Assembly: GCA_014523625.1 (NCBI GenBank)
Contig: JAATVP010000113.1
Coordinates: 1 to 9,585 of the forward strand
Direction: 5' to 3'
From: Nitrososphaerales archaeon TH5896
Lineage (GTDB): Archaea > Thermoproteota > Nitrososphaeria > Nitrososphaerales > Nitrososphaeraceae
DNA length: 9,585 bases
This document shows, piece after piece, positions 1 to 6,050 of this stretch; position 1 is the first letter of the stretch; each line of letters starts with the position of its first letter. The notes under the pieces are model-generated. The model did not search any database, was not told the DNA's origin, and worked only from the letters and a program-made list of their open reading frames with translations. The translations under genes and the position numbers were made by a program.

Positions 1-352
1 ATACTCCTACAAGGTTGTTAAGGAAAGATAGTTTTCCGGTCGAAGATGTATTAAAAAACAACGATCCTGTGAATCTTATTTTTCCTGGACCAGTAAACCT
101 ACCTATGCCATATCCAGTCCAGGTAGCCATTTCCTTTCCATTTTTACTCATCAATGCTGCTTGGCCCTCACCATAAATCGCTCCACCGGGTCTGGGAGTG
201 CCCCAATACGTTACGGTAGCTGTTGTGTCTACACCTCTATAGTTCCCTGTTGCTGAAAAGGAAGTTTCTATCTTTGGTTCTCCCCCTTCAACATCCAATA
301 CTCTTTGACTTGTTATCTTGCCTTTCTCTTCACTTATTAGATCTCCTAACAT
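1..352 (-). CDS. Conserved small cytosolic protein of unknown function, 3' part cut by window edge
   Basis: Translating the minus strand from the ATG at 350-352 gives 117 residues that stay open to the window edge, so the C-terminus is missing. There is no signal peptide or membrane segment, so the product is probably cytosolic. The sequence alternates Gly/Thr/Ser-rich strands (GNYRGVD at 37-42, YGEGQA near 60, GIGRFTGPGK at 82-91, STGKLSFLNN at 104-113), a pattern that suggests a small beta-barrel or beta-sandwich. I recognise the type as a conserved hypothetical of archaea and some bacteria, usually about 130 residues, but no function is known to me. It resembles the exported protein at 8596-9096, most clearly over the STGKLSFL block. 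The gene lies downstream of the HAD phosphatase on the same strand with a 131-base gap, and an AT-rich TATA-like stretch at 461-470 suggests its own promoter. Confidence 0.85.
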   Translation of the reverse strand, partial: MLGDLISEEKGKITSQRVLDVEGGEPKIETSFSATGNYRGVDTTATVTYWGTPRPGGAIYGEGQAALMSKNGKEMATWTGYGIGRFTGPGKIRFTGSLFFNTSSTGKLSFLNNLVGV

Positions 353-483
353 GCAATAATCAGAAATTATTAAGACGTTTAACTTTTACTATACTAGAGC
401 AGCTTCGTATCGGATTTGGATCAATTCAAAAGTGACAAAATTTAGCATCGGTTTGGTGTTTATATTATATCCAAATCTATCTG

Positions 484-1389
484 CTACAAGTTTAGAAGAC
501 TTTCTGAAAACATGAATTTATTGCCTGCTAAATGTCCTAGAAAGTCAGGAAGGTGTTCAAATTTAATTAAATATTGGCAATCTAACTTTGGGGTTAATCT
601 TTTGTCTGAAATTACTCCTATAGATATAGAAGCCTTTCTGAATGCTGAAATGTCATTTTCTGAATCTCCTAAATACAGTATACTCGTTTCTCCATTATCT
701 TTATGATTCAAGATATGGGTTGCAATAAGATCAAATGCCATGCCTTTATCACAGTAGACTGCATATACATCCAAGAAAGGATGAGAACTATATTTCTGAA
801 TATACAAGTTAGATCTTGGTAATGACGATACTGCCATATATTTTTGGATCATTTCATTTAAAGGCAGCTCAAGCTTATTCTTGTATAACTTCCAATCCTT
901 TAGATGTCTATAGTCAATTGTGATACCTACCAAGTATTGTCTATCACTTGTGTGCTTTCTTTCCACCATTACCTTGTCTTTGAATTCTAATTCAATATTT
1001 TCTGCTAGTTTGGACAATATGACCGAATTACTTTTTAATATTTTCTCAATATTGGGAAGTAAATAGCGATCTTTAATACTATTCAAATTAATGTTATTGT
1101 TACTTCCTTTTTCGATTTCAATTGAAGCATCTTTAGTCATTCTAAGGACAATGGTTTCAATACCCATAATACATGAAAGAACCCAAGCAAATTTTGCCTT
1201 GTTGTGTATAAAATGATAATCTTTACTTGTGATAATACAAACAGGAATTGTTTCAGCAATTCCCCACAATAACTCTTCTAATTGTCTTGGTATTGATTCT
1301 GTATTATTTCTTAATGTATTGGTTGGAGACAGTGTTCCATCATAGTCGGATAAGATAGCATCAATCCTAGCTTGCATTAATCTCTTCAT
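484..1389 (-). CDS. HAD-superfamily phosphatase (trehalose-/sugar-phosphatase-like, class IIB type)
   Basis: This is a 301-residue hydrolase of the haloacid dehalogenase superfamily, predicted to remove phosphate from a small sugar phosphate in the cytosol using Mg2+ and an aspartyl-phosphate intermediate. All four HAD motifs are visible: motif I DYDGT at 15-19 (nucleophile Asp15, acid/base Asp17), motif II TS at 54-55, motif III Lys215 (DKG) and motif IV GDSEND at 241-246. The roughly 150 residues between motifs II and III form the cap, which fits the IIB (Cof/trehalose-phosphatase/mannosyl-phosphoglycerate phosphatase) layout. The cap does not identify the substrate, so I give no symbol. 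ATG at 1387-1389 puts motif I at the usual distance from the N-terminus; Met5 is an alternative. No Shine-Dalgarno sequence is visible, and a weak TATA-like TTTAGTTACATAAG lies about 15-28 bases upstream, compatible with a leaderless transcript. It is divergent from the membrane protein at 1519. Confidence 0.85.
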   Translation of the reverse strand: MKRLMQARIDAILSDYDGTLSPTNTLRNNTESIPRQLEELLWGIAETIPVCIITSKDYHFIHNKAKFAWVLSCIMGIETIVLRMTKDASIEIEKGSNNNINLNSIKDRYLLPNIEKILKSNSVILSKLAENIELEFKDKVMVERKHTSDRQYLVGITIDYRHLKDWKLYKNKLELPLNEMIQKYMAVSSLPRSNLYIQKYSSHPFLDVYAVYCDKGMAFDLIATHILNHKDNGETSILYLGDSENDISAFRKASISIGVISDKRLTPKLDCQYLIKFEHLPDFLGHLAGNKFMFSESLLNL

Positions 1390-1453
1390 CTATAATGCAG
1401 CGCTTATGTAACTAAAGATTTCCGTGATCATTATGGGATCTGGATTGGTCAAG

Positions 1454-1466
1454 TTTTAATAATTTA
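1454..1466 (+). promoter_or_regulatory. TATA-like box for the small membrane protein
   Basis: The AT-only run TTTTAATAATTTA lies 14-26 bases before an ATG at 1480 and about 55 bases before the TTG at 1519. That spacing would place transcription start close to 1480-1487, which matters for deciding which codon starts the downstream protein. The assignment rests on composition and spacing alone. Confidence 0.35.
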
Positions 1467-1518
1467 TTCGTAAGAGATAATGACTGTGCTTCAAAATATC
1501 AGAACATTTTCTGCCTAA

Positions 1519-1779
1519 TTGCTGGATTTCATTGATTCGATTACAACAGGTGCTCCTGGAGCGTTCATAGGATTCTTTCTAACTGGATTTGTTCCAGTAT
1601 CCTATTTGCTTGTAGTGATTGGTATTATTGTATTGTATGAATCATATATGCTGCTTAATGGTTCACGAACTAAAGAGGAGAACATCAAAGTGAATGAAAT
1701 CGTGGAAGATCCCAAGTTAGAGGGTGGAGAGGATTCAAATCCCATGTCTGCTCATACACAAGAGAAATTACTCCTCTAA
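1519..1779 (+). CDS. Small single-pass membrane protein, unknown function; front end disrupted or TTG start
   Basis: This 86-residue product has a continuous hydrophobic stretch at about 14-47 (GAFIGFFLTGF, then VSYLLVVIGIIVLYESYMLL) containing a Pro, long enough for one membrane pass or a tight hairpin. A charged, acidic soluble tail follows, with Glu/Lys-rich residues at 51-75. I do not recognise a family. The only available start in the open stretch is TTG at 1519, with no Shine-Dalgarno sequence before it. The codon immediately before is an in-frame TAA. In the same frame an ATG sits at 1480, opening 12 codons that end at that TAA. The protein may therefore use the TTG, or be a nonsense-interrupted form of a 99-codon gene starting at 1480. 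The gene is divergent from the HAD phosphatase, with about 130 bases between the starts. Its membrane-protein character is clear; its intactness is not. Confidence 0.55.
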   Translation: MLDFIDSITTGAPGAFIGFFLTGFVPVSYLLVVIGIIVLYESYMLLNGSRTKEENIKVNEIVEDPKLEGGEDSNPMSAHTQEKLLL

Positions 1780-1993
1780 AAGCCAGCGCTTCTAATCTTA
1801 ATAGACTGGAAGTATCAATCATTTAAAAGGACAAATATTTTTACTGTATAATTTTGTATTTCAGAGAATGTTAGAATGTTATAGTGGATTCCGTGAATCT
1901 CCTGTATTATTGCTCAAGTTCTTAGCATCACCAAAAGTTGTTCCAGTATTAGTACTTTTTCTGTAGAAAATCTCACCCGACGAAATTTCTCCC

Positions 1994-2376
1994 TTGAAAC
2001 ATCATTGCTGTACTATAACAACGTCAGCAGAAGAGGAGAAGGAGAAACCGAGAAGCGGCATTGACAACACTGAAGGGGTTGGACTGAACAAGAAGCAAAA
2101 GATTTCATCAAAGAAGTAGAGAGGCTAAAAGAGTTATGGTATCCCCAGATCATAAATAGACTAGAAGCAGAGATTTCGGCAAGGGAAGCCCTTGCTAATC
2201 TAAGAGATTCTTATAGAGAGTATCTCAGAATCGAAAGGGAAAATCAAGGGCGTCACAAAGAGAACGAACGACGGAAACAAGAACGCCTACGCAAGATTAA
2301 GGAAGAAAATAAGAACCTAGAATGGCCTCTTAACTCGGAAGTACTGTTGATTCAAACAGCATCACGTCAAGTATAA
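1994..2376 (+). pseudogene. Charged coiled-coil-like protein gene broken by one frameshift
   Basis: From 2074 to the TAA at 2374-2376 the plus strand is open for 100 codons and reads as a highly charged, helical, coiled-coil-like protein (WTEQEAKDFIKEVERLKELW near its start, then many Glu/Arg/Lys pairs, ending LEWPLNSEVLL). This stretch has no ATG, GTG or TTG at its front and follows a TGA at 2071. The overlapping frame from 1994 (TTG) to 2077 reads as a Glu/Lys-rich segment ending RSGIDNTEG. A -1 shift at the GGGG run at 2075-2078 joins the two frames seamlessly as TEG-GWTEQEAKDF. Loss of one G from a G run would explain this. I infer a decayed or sequencing-error-affected gene of roughly 125-130 residues. 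The true start is uncertain and could lie elsewhere. No function can be assigned; a charged, possibly nucleic-acid- or protein-binding role is only a guess. Confidence 0.55.
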
Positions 2377-2526
2377 GGTGGGCGGCCTTGGCAGAAATTC
2401 AGACATTATCTAACGTCGTCCTATCTACTTTTCGAAAGATCTTTTTTATACTATATTTGCGAAGAAATCGTACCAATTCCATAGGAAAGCAAGCAGAACC
2501 TGTAAGGAGGTAGGCGGCCCCACCTT
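2375..2526. repeat. Short GC-rich repeat pair around a 150-base spacer
   Basis: AAGGTGGGCGGCC at 2375-2387 is matched by GGTAGGCGGCC at 2509-2519 as a direct repeat (10 of 11 bases over GGTGGGCGGCC). The right copy continues to CCCACCTT at 2519-2526, the exact reverse complement of the left AAGGTGGG. The region therefore has both a direct and an inverted relationship and is far richer in G+C than the surrounding DNA. It could be the ends of a small decayed element or a structured RNA. The arms are short, so confidence is low. Confidence 0.25.
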
Positions 2527-2627
2527 GTGCACTTAGGCTTCATTATCAAGAGATCGTCTACCTTTTTCTATTGGTTTCCACTATGCGTGAAAGTGATAGG
2601 ATAAAACCACAATTTATGCAAAAATTA

Positions 2628-3767
2628 TTACTTGGTATTAAATAAAGCATTGTATAACCAGTCCTTCATCTTGGAAAGTGCAATCTTTGATTCTGGCGTC
2701 TTGTATAAGTATTGATGTACGTGTGACATTCCTTCATAAATGTCAAGCTTTACCGGGATGTCTGCTTGGTCTAAGGCTTGGTATAATCGAATAAATCCAC
2801 TTAGAAAAATTTCTCTCGTACCACCCTGAATTAAAGTAGGAGTATATCCTCCTGTGAAATTACCATATACTGGAGAAACATATGGATTCTTCTGATCTGC
2901 ATGATCGGCGTATGCTCCCGCAGTATTCTTTAAGAACGAATCATATGAAAGGTACGGATCTGCATACTTTAGTGTAAAATAAGTATCACCAGTTTTAGTG
3001 AGGTCAAGCCAGGGCGACCAAAGTACTAATGCAGCTGGCAATCCCAGCCCTTGATCCCTCATTTTCAAAATGCTACTAGCTACCAACCCTCCTCCAGCTG
3101 AATCTCCAAACACCGCTATGTCATCAACCGAATAACCTAGTTGTTCTTTTAGCATTTGAATTACTGAGACTATTTGGTCAGTGGTTTGATTCCATTTTGA
3201 AAAAGGTGCGACTGTATAATTAATAGAGATGACTCTAAGACCTGTAGCATTAGAGGCCAGAACAGGACTACCAAGAGTCGAGTTAGCACTACCAAAAGTA
3301 TATCCTCCTCCATGTGCGTAGACTAATACTTTTCCATTATCCATCCAGTTTTGGGGTTTGATATCCAGGATCTGACTTCCATCTAGCATGATTTCTGATA
3401 TGTCAGGTTGGTAAAGGTCAATGATAGGTTGCGAGAGTGCCATAAGCATAGATTCAGAATCATGATATTGTCTTTTCCACCCATTCAGATCATCTGGATC
3501 AGGAGCTTTCAACATAGATGGATCAAAAGTGGTATTGCGTAGTTCTTCTTGTGCTTCTTTAGAAATTGTTGTAGGTATAGGTAAATATTGATAGGTAGCG
3601 TTTTGTGAAGAGTTTTGAGCCCGAGCGTAATACAATGATTGTAAATCAGAAGGGATTGTATGAATCATAATCAGGATTGGAAACAATATAGCTGCAGCAG
3701 ACAGAGCAATTATCATCACCATCATCATACTCCTTAATGTGGGTACTTTCAGTTGAAAACTACTCAA
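2628..3767 (-). CDS. Exported or membrane-anchored alpha/beta hydrolase, hormone-sensitive-lipase family (carboxylesterase-like)
   Basis: This 379-residue protein should hydrolyse ester bonds of small acyl or acetyl substrates at the cell surface. An N-terminal hydrophobic segment at about 14-36 acts as signal or anchor. The catalytic domain has the HSL-family oxyanion motif HGGG at 152-155, the nucleophile elbow GDSAG at 221-225 (Ser223), a probable acid Glu319 in GGTREIF, and the His349 region GMSHVH. The family's acid is more often Asp, but Glu occurs. Eight N-X-S/T sequons (Asn 52, 56, 78, 162, 173, 183, 193, 303) fit an extracellular glycosylated enzyme. The longest start is a TTG directly after a stop codon. 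Three consecutive ATGs at residues 14-16 follow an AAGGAG at 3730-3735 and are a real alternative, but that shorter form would lose Lys7 and Arg12, the charged residues before the hydrophobic segment. The natural substrate is unknown. Confidence 0.85.
   Translation of the reverse strand: MSSFQLKVPTLRSMMMVMIIALSAAAILFPILIMIHTIPSDLQSLYYARAQNSSQNATYQYLPIPTTISKEAQEELRNTTFDPSMLKAPDPDDLNGWKRQYHDSESMLMALSQPIIDLYQPDISEIMLDGSQILDIKPQNWMDNGKVLVYAHGGGYTFGSANSTLGSPVLASNATGLRVISINYTVAPFSKWNQTTDQIVSVIQMLKEQLGYSVDDIAVFGDSAGGGLVASSILKMRDQGLGLPAALVLWSPWLDLTKTGDTYFTLKYADPYLSYDSFLKNTAGAYADHADQKNPYVSPVYGNFTGGYTPTLIQGGTREIFLSGFIRLYQALDQADIPVKLDIYEGMSHVHQYLYKTPESKIALSKMKDWLYNALFNTK
3730..3735 (-). promoter_or_regulatory. 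Possible Shine-Dalgarno site for an internal start of the hydrolase
   Basis: On the minus strand AAGGAG is followed, after one T, by three tandem ATG codons (3726-3728, 3723-3725 and 3720-3722). Spacing to the third ATG is 7 bases, which is optimal. An A/T-only ATAAAAATAA lies just before the upstream TTG, where it could act as a TATA box with transcription starting downstream of the TTG. Together these argue that translation may begin at residues 14-16 of the long reading frame. Confidence 0.4.
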
Positions 3768-4011
3768 TTATTTTTATCCCTATGGTAGTTGGTAACTAAT
3801 AAGCGTCTAAGGGAATAAATGTATAGTTGCAAAAAAAATAACAGAGGAAATGAAAGAGTAAAACATAAACCTAACACATTACAAGAGAATTAATGTTACT
3901 GGCAGAACTATTTCTTCCAGTGTAAGGATAAATATGTAAATGAACTTGAATCTTGATCCGTGCGTAGAATCTAGAACCTGGCTTGAATGGTTATTTTTCA
4001 GATCATTATTA

Positions 4012-4317
4012 TCATTTGAATTCATGCTTTACAATCAGCAATTCTTCCATCCTGTTATATACTTGTAAAGCCTGCATTCCTTTCGGGGTAGTCTTAAACG
4101 TTCTTTCTCCCTCTATGTATTCAATAAGGTCATTCTCCAGCAGATGAACTAGATACTCTTTTAGTATGTTATAAGAAAGATATGTCTTGAATTGTATCTC
4201 GGTAATTCTTGCCCTGTTACCATTGGTTACTTCGAGAATAGCTGAAATTATTTCTGATCTCGATCTATGCTTGAGTTGTTTTGTCAACCTTTTATTCAAT
4301 CTTATTACAGAAGACAT
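4012..4317 (-). CDS. Small winged-helix DNA-binding transcriptional regulator (HTH_45-like)
   Basis: This 101-residue protein is a stand-alone winged helix, a type present in many copies in Thaumarchaeota and likely to act as a gene-specific transcription regulator. A basic N-terminus (residues 8-20) leads to helix 1 (RSEIISAILEV at 20-30). The helix-turn-helix spans about 36-65 (ARITEIQFKTYLSYNILKEYLVHLLENDLI), the wing 66-77 (EYIEGERTFKTT), and a C-terminal helix 79-97 probably mediates dimerisation. The closest family I can name is the Pfam winged helix HTH_45 (PF14947). There is no ligand domain, metal-binding cysteines or receiver domain. ATG at 4315-4317 is the natural start and no Shine-Dalgarno is visible. 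The gene stands between the hydrolase (downstream) and the ureohydrolase (upstream), both on the same strand but separated by 244 and 143 bases, so it is probably transcribed alone. The target genes are not known. Confidence 0.85.
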   Translation of the reverse strand: MSSVIRLNKRLTKQLKHRSRSEIISAILEVTNGNRARITEIQFKTYLSYNILKEYLVHLLENDLIEYIEGERTFKTTPKGMQALQVYNRMEELLIVKHEFK

Positions 4318-4344
4318 TCATACTTATTTATGACTAATGTAAGT

Positions 4345-4360
4345 ACTAGAAGAATCTAGT
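4345..4360. promoter_or_regulatory. Inverted repeat upstream of the winged-helix gene, possible operator
   Basis: ACTAGA-AGAA-TCTAGT is a perfect inverted repeat with 6-base arms and a 4-base centre. It sits 28-43 bases upstream of the regulator's ATG, just where an archaeal TFB/TATA promoter is expected for a leaderless gene. A dimeric winged-helix protein could bind it to repress its own promoter. That is an inference from position and symmetry only. Confidence 0.35.
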
Positions 4361-4460
4361 GCAATTGTTACCTATTGGTTTCGAGCTCAGATATGCATTA
4401 TAGTTGAATTACCACGTCCAAAACGATAATCTTCAACTTGAGTTTACCTTGAGATGCCTC

Positions 4461-5360
4461 TTACGACGTTTTCAACAAGCCATCAACGATACTTGAGACA
4501 AATTTTCTTGCAATCGATTTGTCTAGATCCAGGCTAGGGTTGAAAATCGTAATGGACATTCCCACAACATGTCCAGATGAATTTATCGTTCTCAATAGGT
4601 CACTTAGTTCGGAGAAACTTAGTCCTCCTTCTAAGCGATAATCAACTGCAGGCATAATTGAATCATCCAAGACGTCTGCATCTAGATGAATCCAAAATCC
4701 ATCCGTCTCATTCCCTAACAACTTTCTAATGGCAAAAGATGAAGCATTCGTAATCCCTAGCTTTTTTACACGTGAAAGATCATACACCTGCATGTTTGTA
4801 TCTATCACGTCTTGGCTCCCATAACTTGCAGCTTGCTCTGCATCGCGATACCCGAATACAACAATATCTTCATCTTTGACTAGCGGTCTAAGCCCATCTA
4901 TGTCCGTAAGGATATTTGGACCTCTACCTGATACGATAGCTAGATCCATGTCAGCAACTTCTCCAGTAACAGAAGCTTCAGGTTGGTAAAAATCAGCATG
5001 ACCGTCAATAAAGAATAATCCGTATCTTCCAAGACGACGTAAGGCTAAGAGCGTACCAATAATAATACTGCAATCGCCTCCAAGTACTATGATGAAACGG
5101 TTCCTCTTACTAAGAACCTCAGTCATTGATTCGGCAAGTTGCAATGAAAATACTCTAATGGCATTACCATTCAACAATTGAGTAGCTCTATCCCGCTCTG
5201 AACTATACGATATTAATGGTTGTATTCTACCTAGATACTGAGCGTTTAGCGCCTCAAGTAAACCTGCTGCTTTTAACGCTTCTGGAAGATTTTCTACTCC
5301 ACTAGGTCTTAATCCCAATATTGAAGGAGCATCAATGATCGCAAACTCGGGCATCGACAT
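4461..5360 (-). CDS. Divergent arginase/agmatinase-family (ureohydrolase) protein with variant active site
   Basis: This 299-residue protein has the ureohydrolase fold, whose members use two Mn2+ ions to hydrolyse guanidino or formimino groups (arginase, agmatinase, formimidoylglutamase). Metal-site motifs are GGDCS at 94-98, DGHADF at 119-124 and HLDADVLDD at 225-233, followed by a GGLSFSEL loop at 245-252. Two differences stand out. The usual GGDHS histidine, a Mn ligand, is Cys97. The Glu that binds the guanidino group in the family's 'D-x-x-E-x-N-P' segment is replaced in MSITIFNP (268-275). The pattern looks like a coherent subfamily, not decay, so the substrate is probably not arginine or agmatine, and I assign no symbol. 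A TATA-like CTTAATATAG at 5377-5386 supports a short or absent leader; ATG codon 3 (5352-5354) is an alternative start. It is cytosolic, with no signal sequence, and divergent from the long spacer to the right. Confidence 0.85.
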   Translation of the reverse strand: MSMPEFAIIDAPSILGLRPSGVENLPEALKAAGLLEALNAQYLGRIQPLISYSSERDRATQLLNGNAIRVFSLQLAESMTEVLSKRNRFIIVLGGDCSIIIGTLLALRRLGRYGLFFIDGHADFYQPEASVTGEVADMDLAIVSGRGPNILTDIDGLRPLVKDEDIVVFGYRDAEQAASYGSQDVIDTNMQVYDLSRVKKLGITNASSFAIRKLLGNETDGFWIHLDADVLDDSIMPAVDYRLEGGLSFSELSDLLRTINSSGHVVGMSITIFNPSLDLDKSIARKFVSSIVDGLLKTS

Positions 5361-5376
5361 ATCTATTATCTTGTTA

Positions 5377-5386
5377 CTATATTAAG
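5377..5386 (-). promoter_or_regulatory. TATA-like box for the ureohydrolase gene
   Basis: CTTAATATAG on the minus strand is centred about 22 bases before the first ATG and 28 bases before the second (codon 3). Archaeal transcription usually starts about 25 bases after the TATA centre, so the transcript would begin at or between the two ATGs, implying leaderless or near-leaderless translation. Confidence 0.5.
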
Positions 5387-6009
5387 AATAAAAAACTGAT
5401 TTACAATTATGGTCACTAAGATCTCATATTCTGGATTTGATACTCTGATTTCCCTCTTCAAATGTTTATTGAGTGCATATATTCTGACTTACATGATAAC
5501 TTCAGCGAAGCTTTACCCCAATATTATAGAAACCAAATTTGAGCTTCTTACAAGCCGAAATTGAAGCACATAATAGTTATTCATTAACCTAAATTGATAC
5601 ACCACAGATATCCCCAGCGATTTAAGCCATAGAAGCTCGGATACCAAATCAGATGACTTAAACCATAAAATGATCATTTTAAACGCGTATCACGAGAAAT
5701 AAGGTCTCTAAGAGTCTGTCATGAACGAAACTAGTATAGTATGAGATGTCCATTCATGATTTCCATAGCCTATAGGTAAATGAGTATCCACAACATAGAT
5801 ATTTCTCAAACCAAAATAAGCTTAATTTACGATTAACATTTTATCACAATATTGCTCTATAACCTCTAAAATAATCCAACTTATTATCGTAAAGGAATTT
5901 AGTAACGGTTTGATATGCGATGTACCATGTACTTACAAACTAATTCAAGCAAGACAGTATCAATTAATGAATTGTTTAGGTTTTTTCCTTCATTCTTCCT
6001 TGATAGAAA
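5387..6009. other. Long spacer without a convincing gene
   Basis: About 620 bases between two divergently transcribed genes. It is AT-rich and has stops in all frames. The longest ATG frame I found is a 51-codon stretch at 5409-5564 with ordinary AT-rich composition, which I do not accept as a gene. No tRNA-like T-arm motif or C/D-box guide RNA pattern is visible. The one structured element is the palindrome at 5666-5681. Confidence 0.6.
5666..5681. repeat. 16-base perfect palindrome
   Basis: TAAAATGATCATTTTA is a perfect 16-base palindrome with no spacer, located in the spacer about 385 bases before the sugar dehydrogenase and about 305 bases from the ureohydrolase start. It may be a dimer-binding site, but it is distant from either promoter, and AT-rich palindromes of this size can arise by chance. 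Confidence 0.4.
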
Positions 6010-6011
6010 CC

Positions 6012-6043
6012 TATTTTATCTATGCTTTCAAAAAGTAAGAGGA
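6012..6043 (+). promoter_or_regulatory. TATA-like box and ribosome-binding-like site of the sugar dehydrogenase
   Basis: TATTTTAT at 6012-6019 is centred about 35 bases before the ATG at 6051, predicting transcription start near 6040. AGAGGA at 6038-6043 lies 7 bases before the ATG and could pair with the 16S rRNA tail if the transcript starts slightly earlier. Either reading supports 6051 as the start; the second ATG at 6060 is a weaker alternative. Confidence 0.45.
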
Positions 6044-6050
6044 ATCGATT

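Noticed and set aside
223..435. Plus-strand Leu-rich frame over the left-edge gene
   Set aside because: It is antisense to the coding frame at 1-352; the Leu richness arises from the complementary codons.
1866..1881. Tandem duplication GAATGTTA-GAATGTTA
   Set aside because: Two copies of an 8-base AT-rich word are weak evidence for a functional repeat, and nothing around them supports one.
5409..5564. A 51-codon ATG frame in the spacer between the ureohydrolase and the sugar dehydrogenase
   Set aside because: Its length is what AT-rich noncoding DNA of this size can give, and nothing in its translation is recognisable. There is no clear promoter placement.
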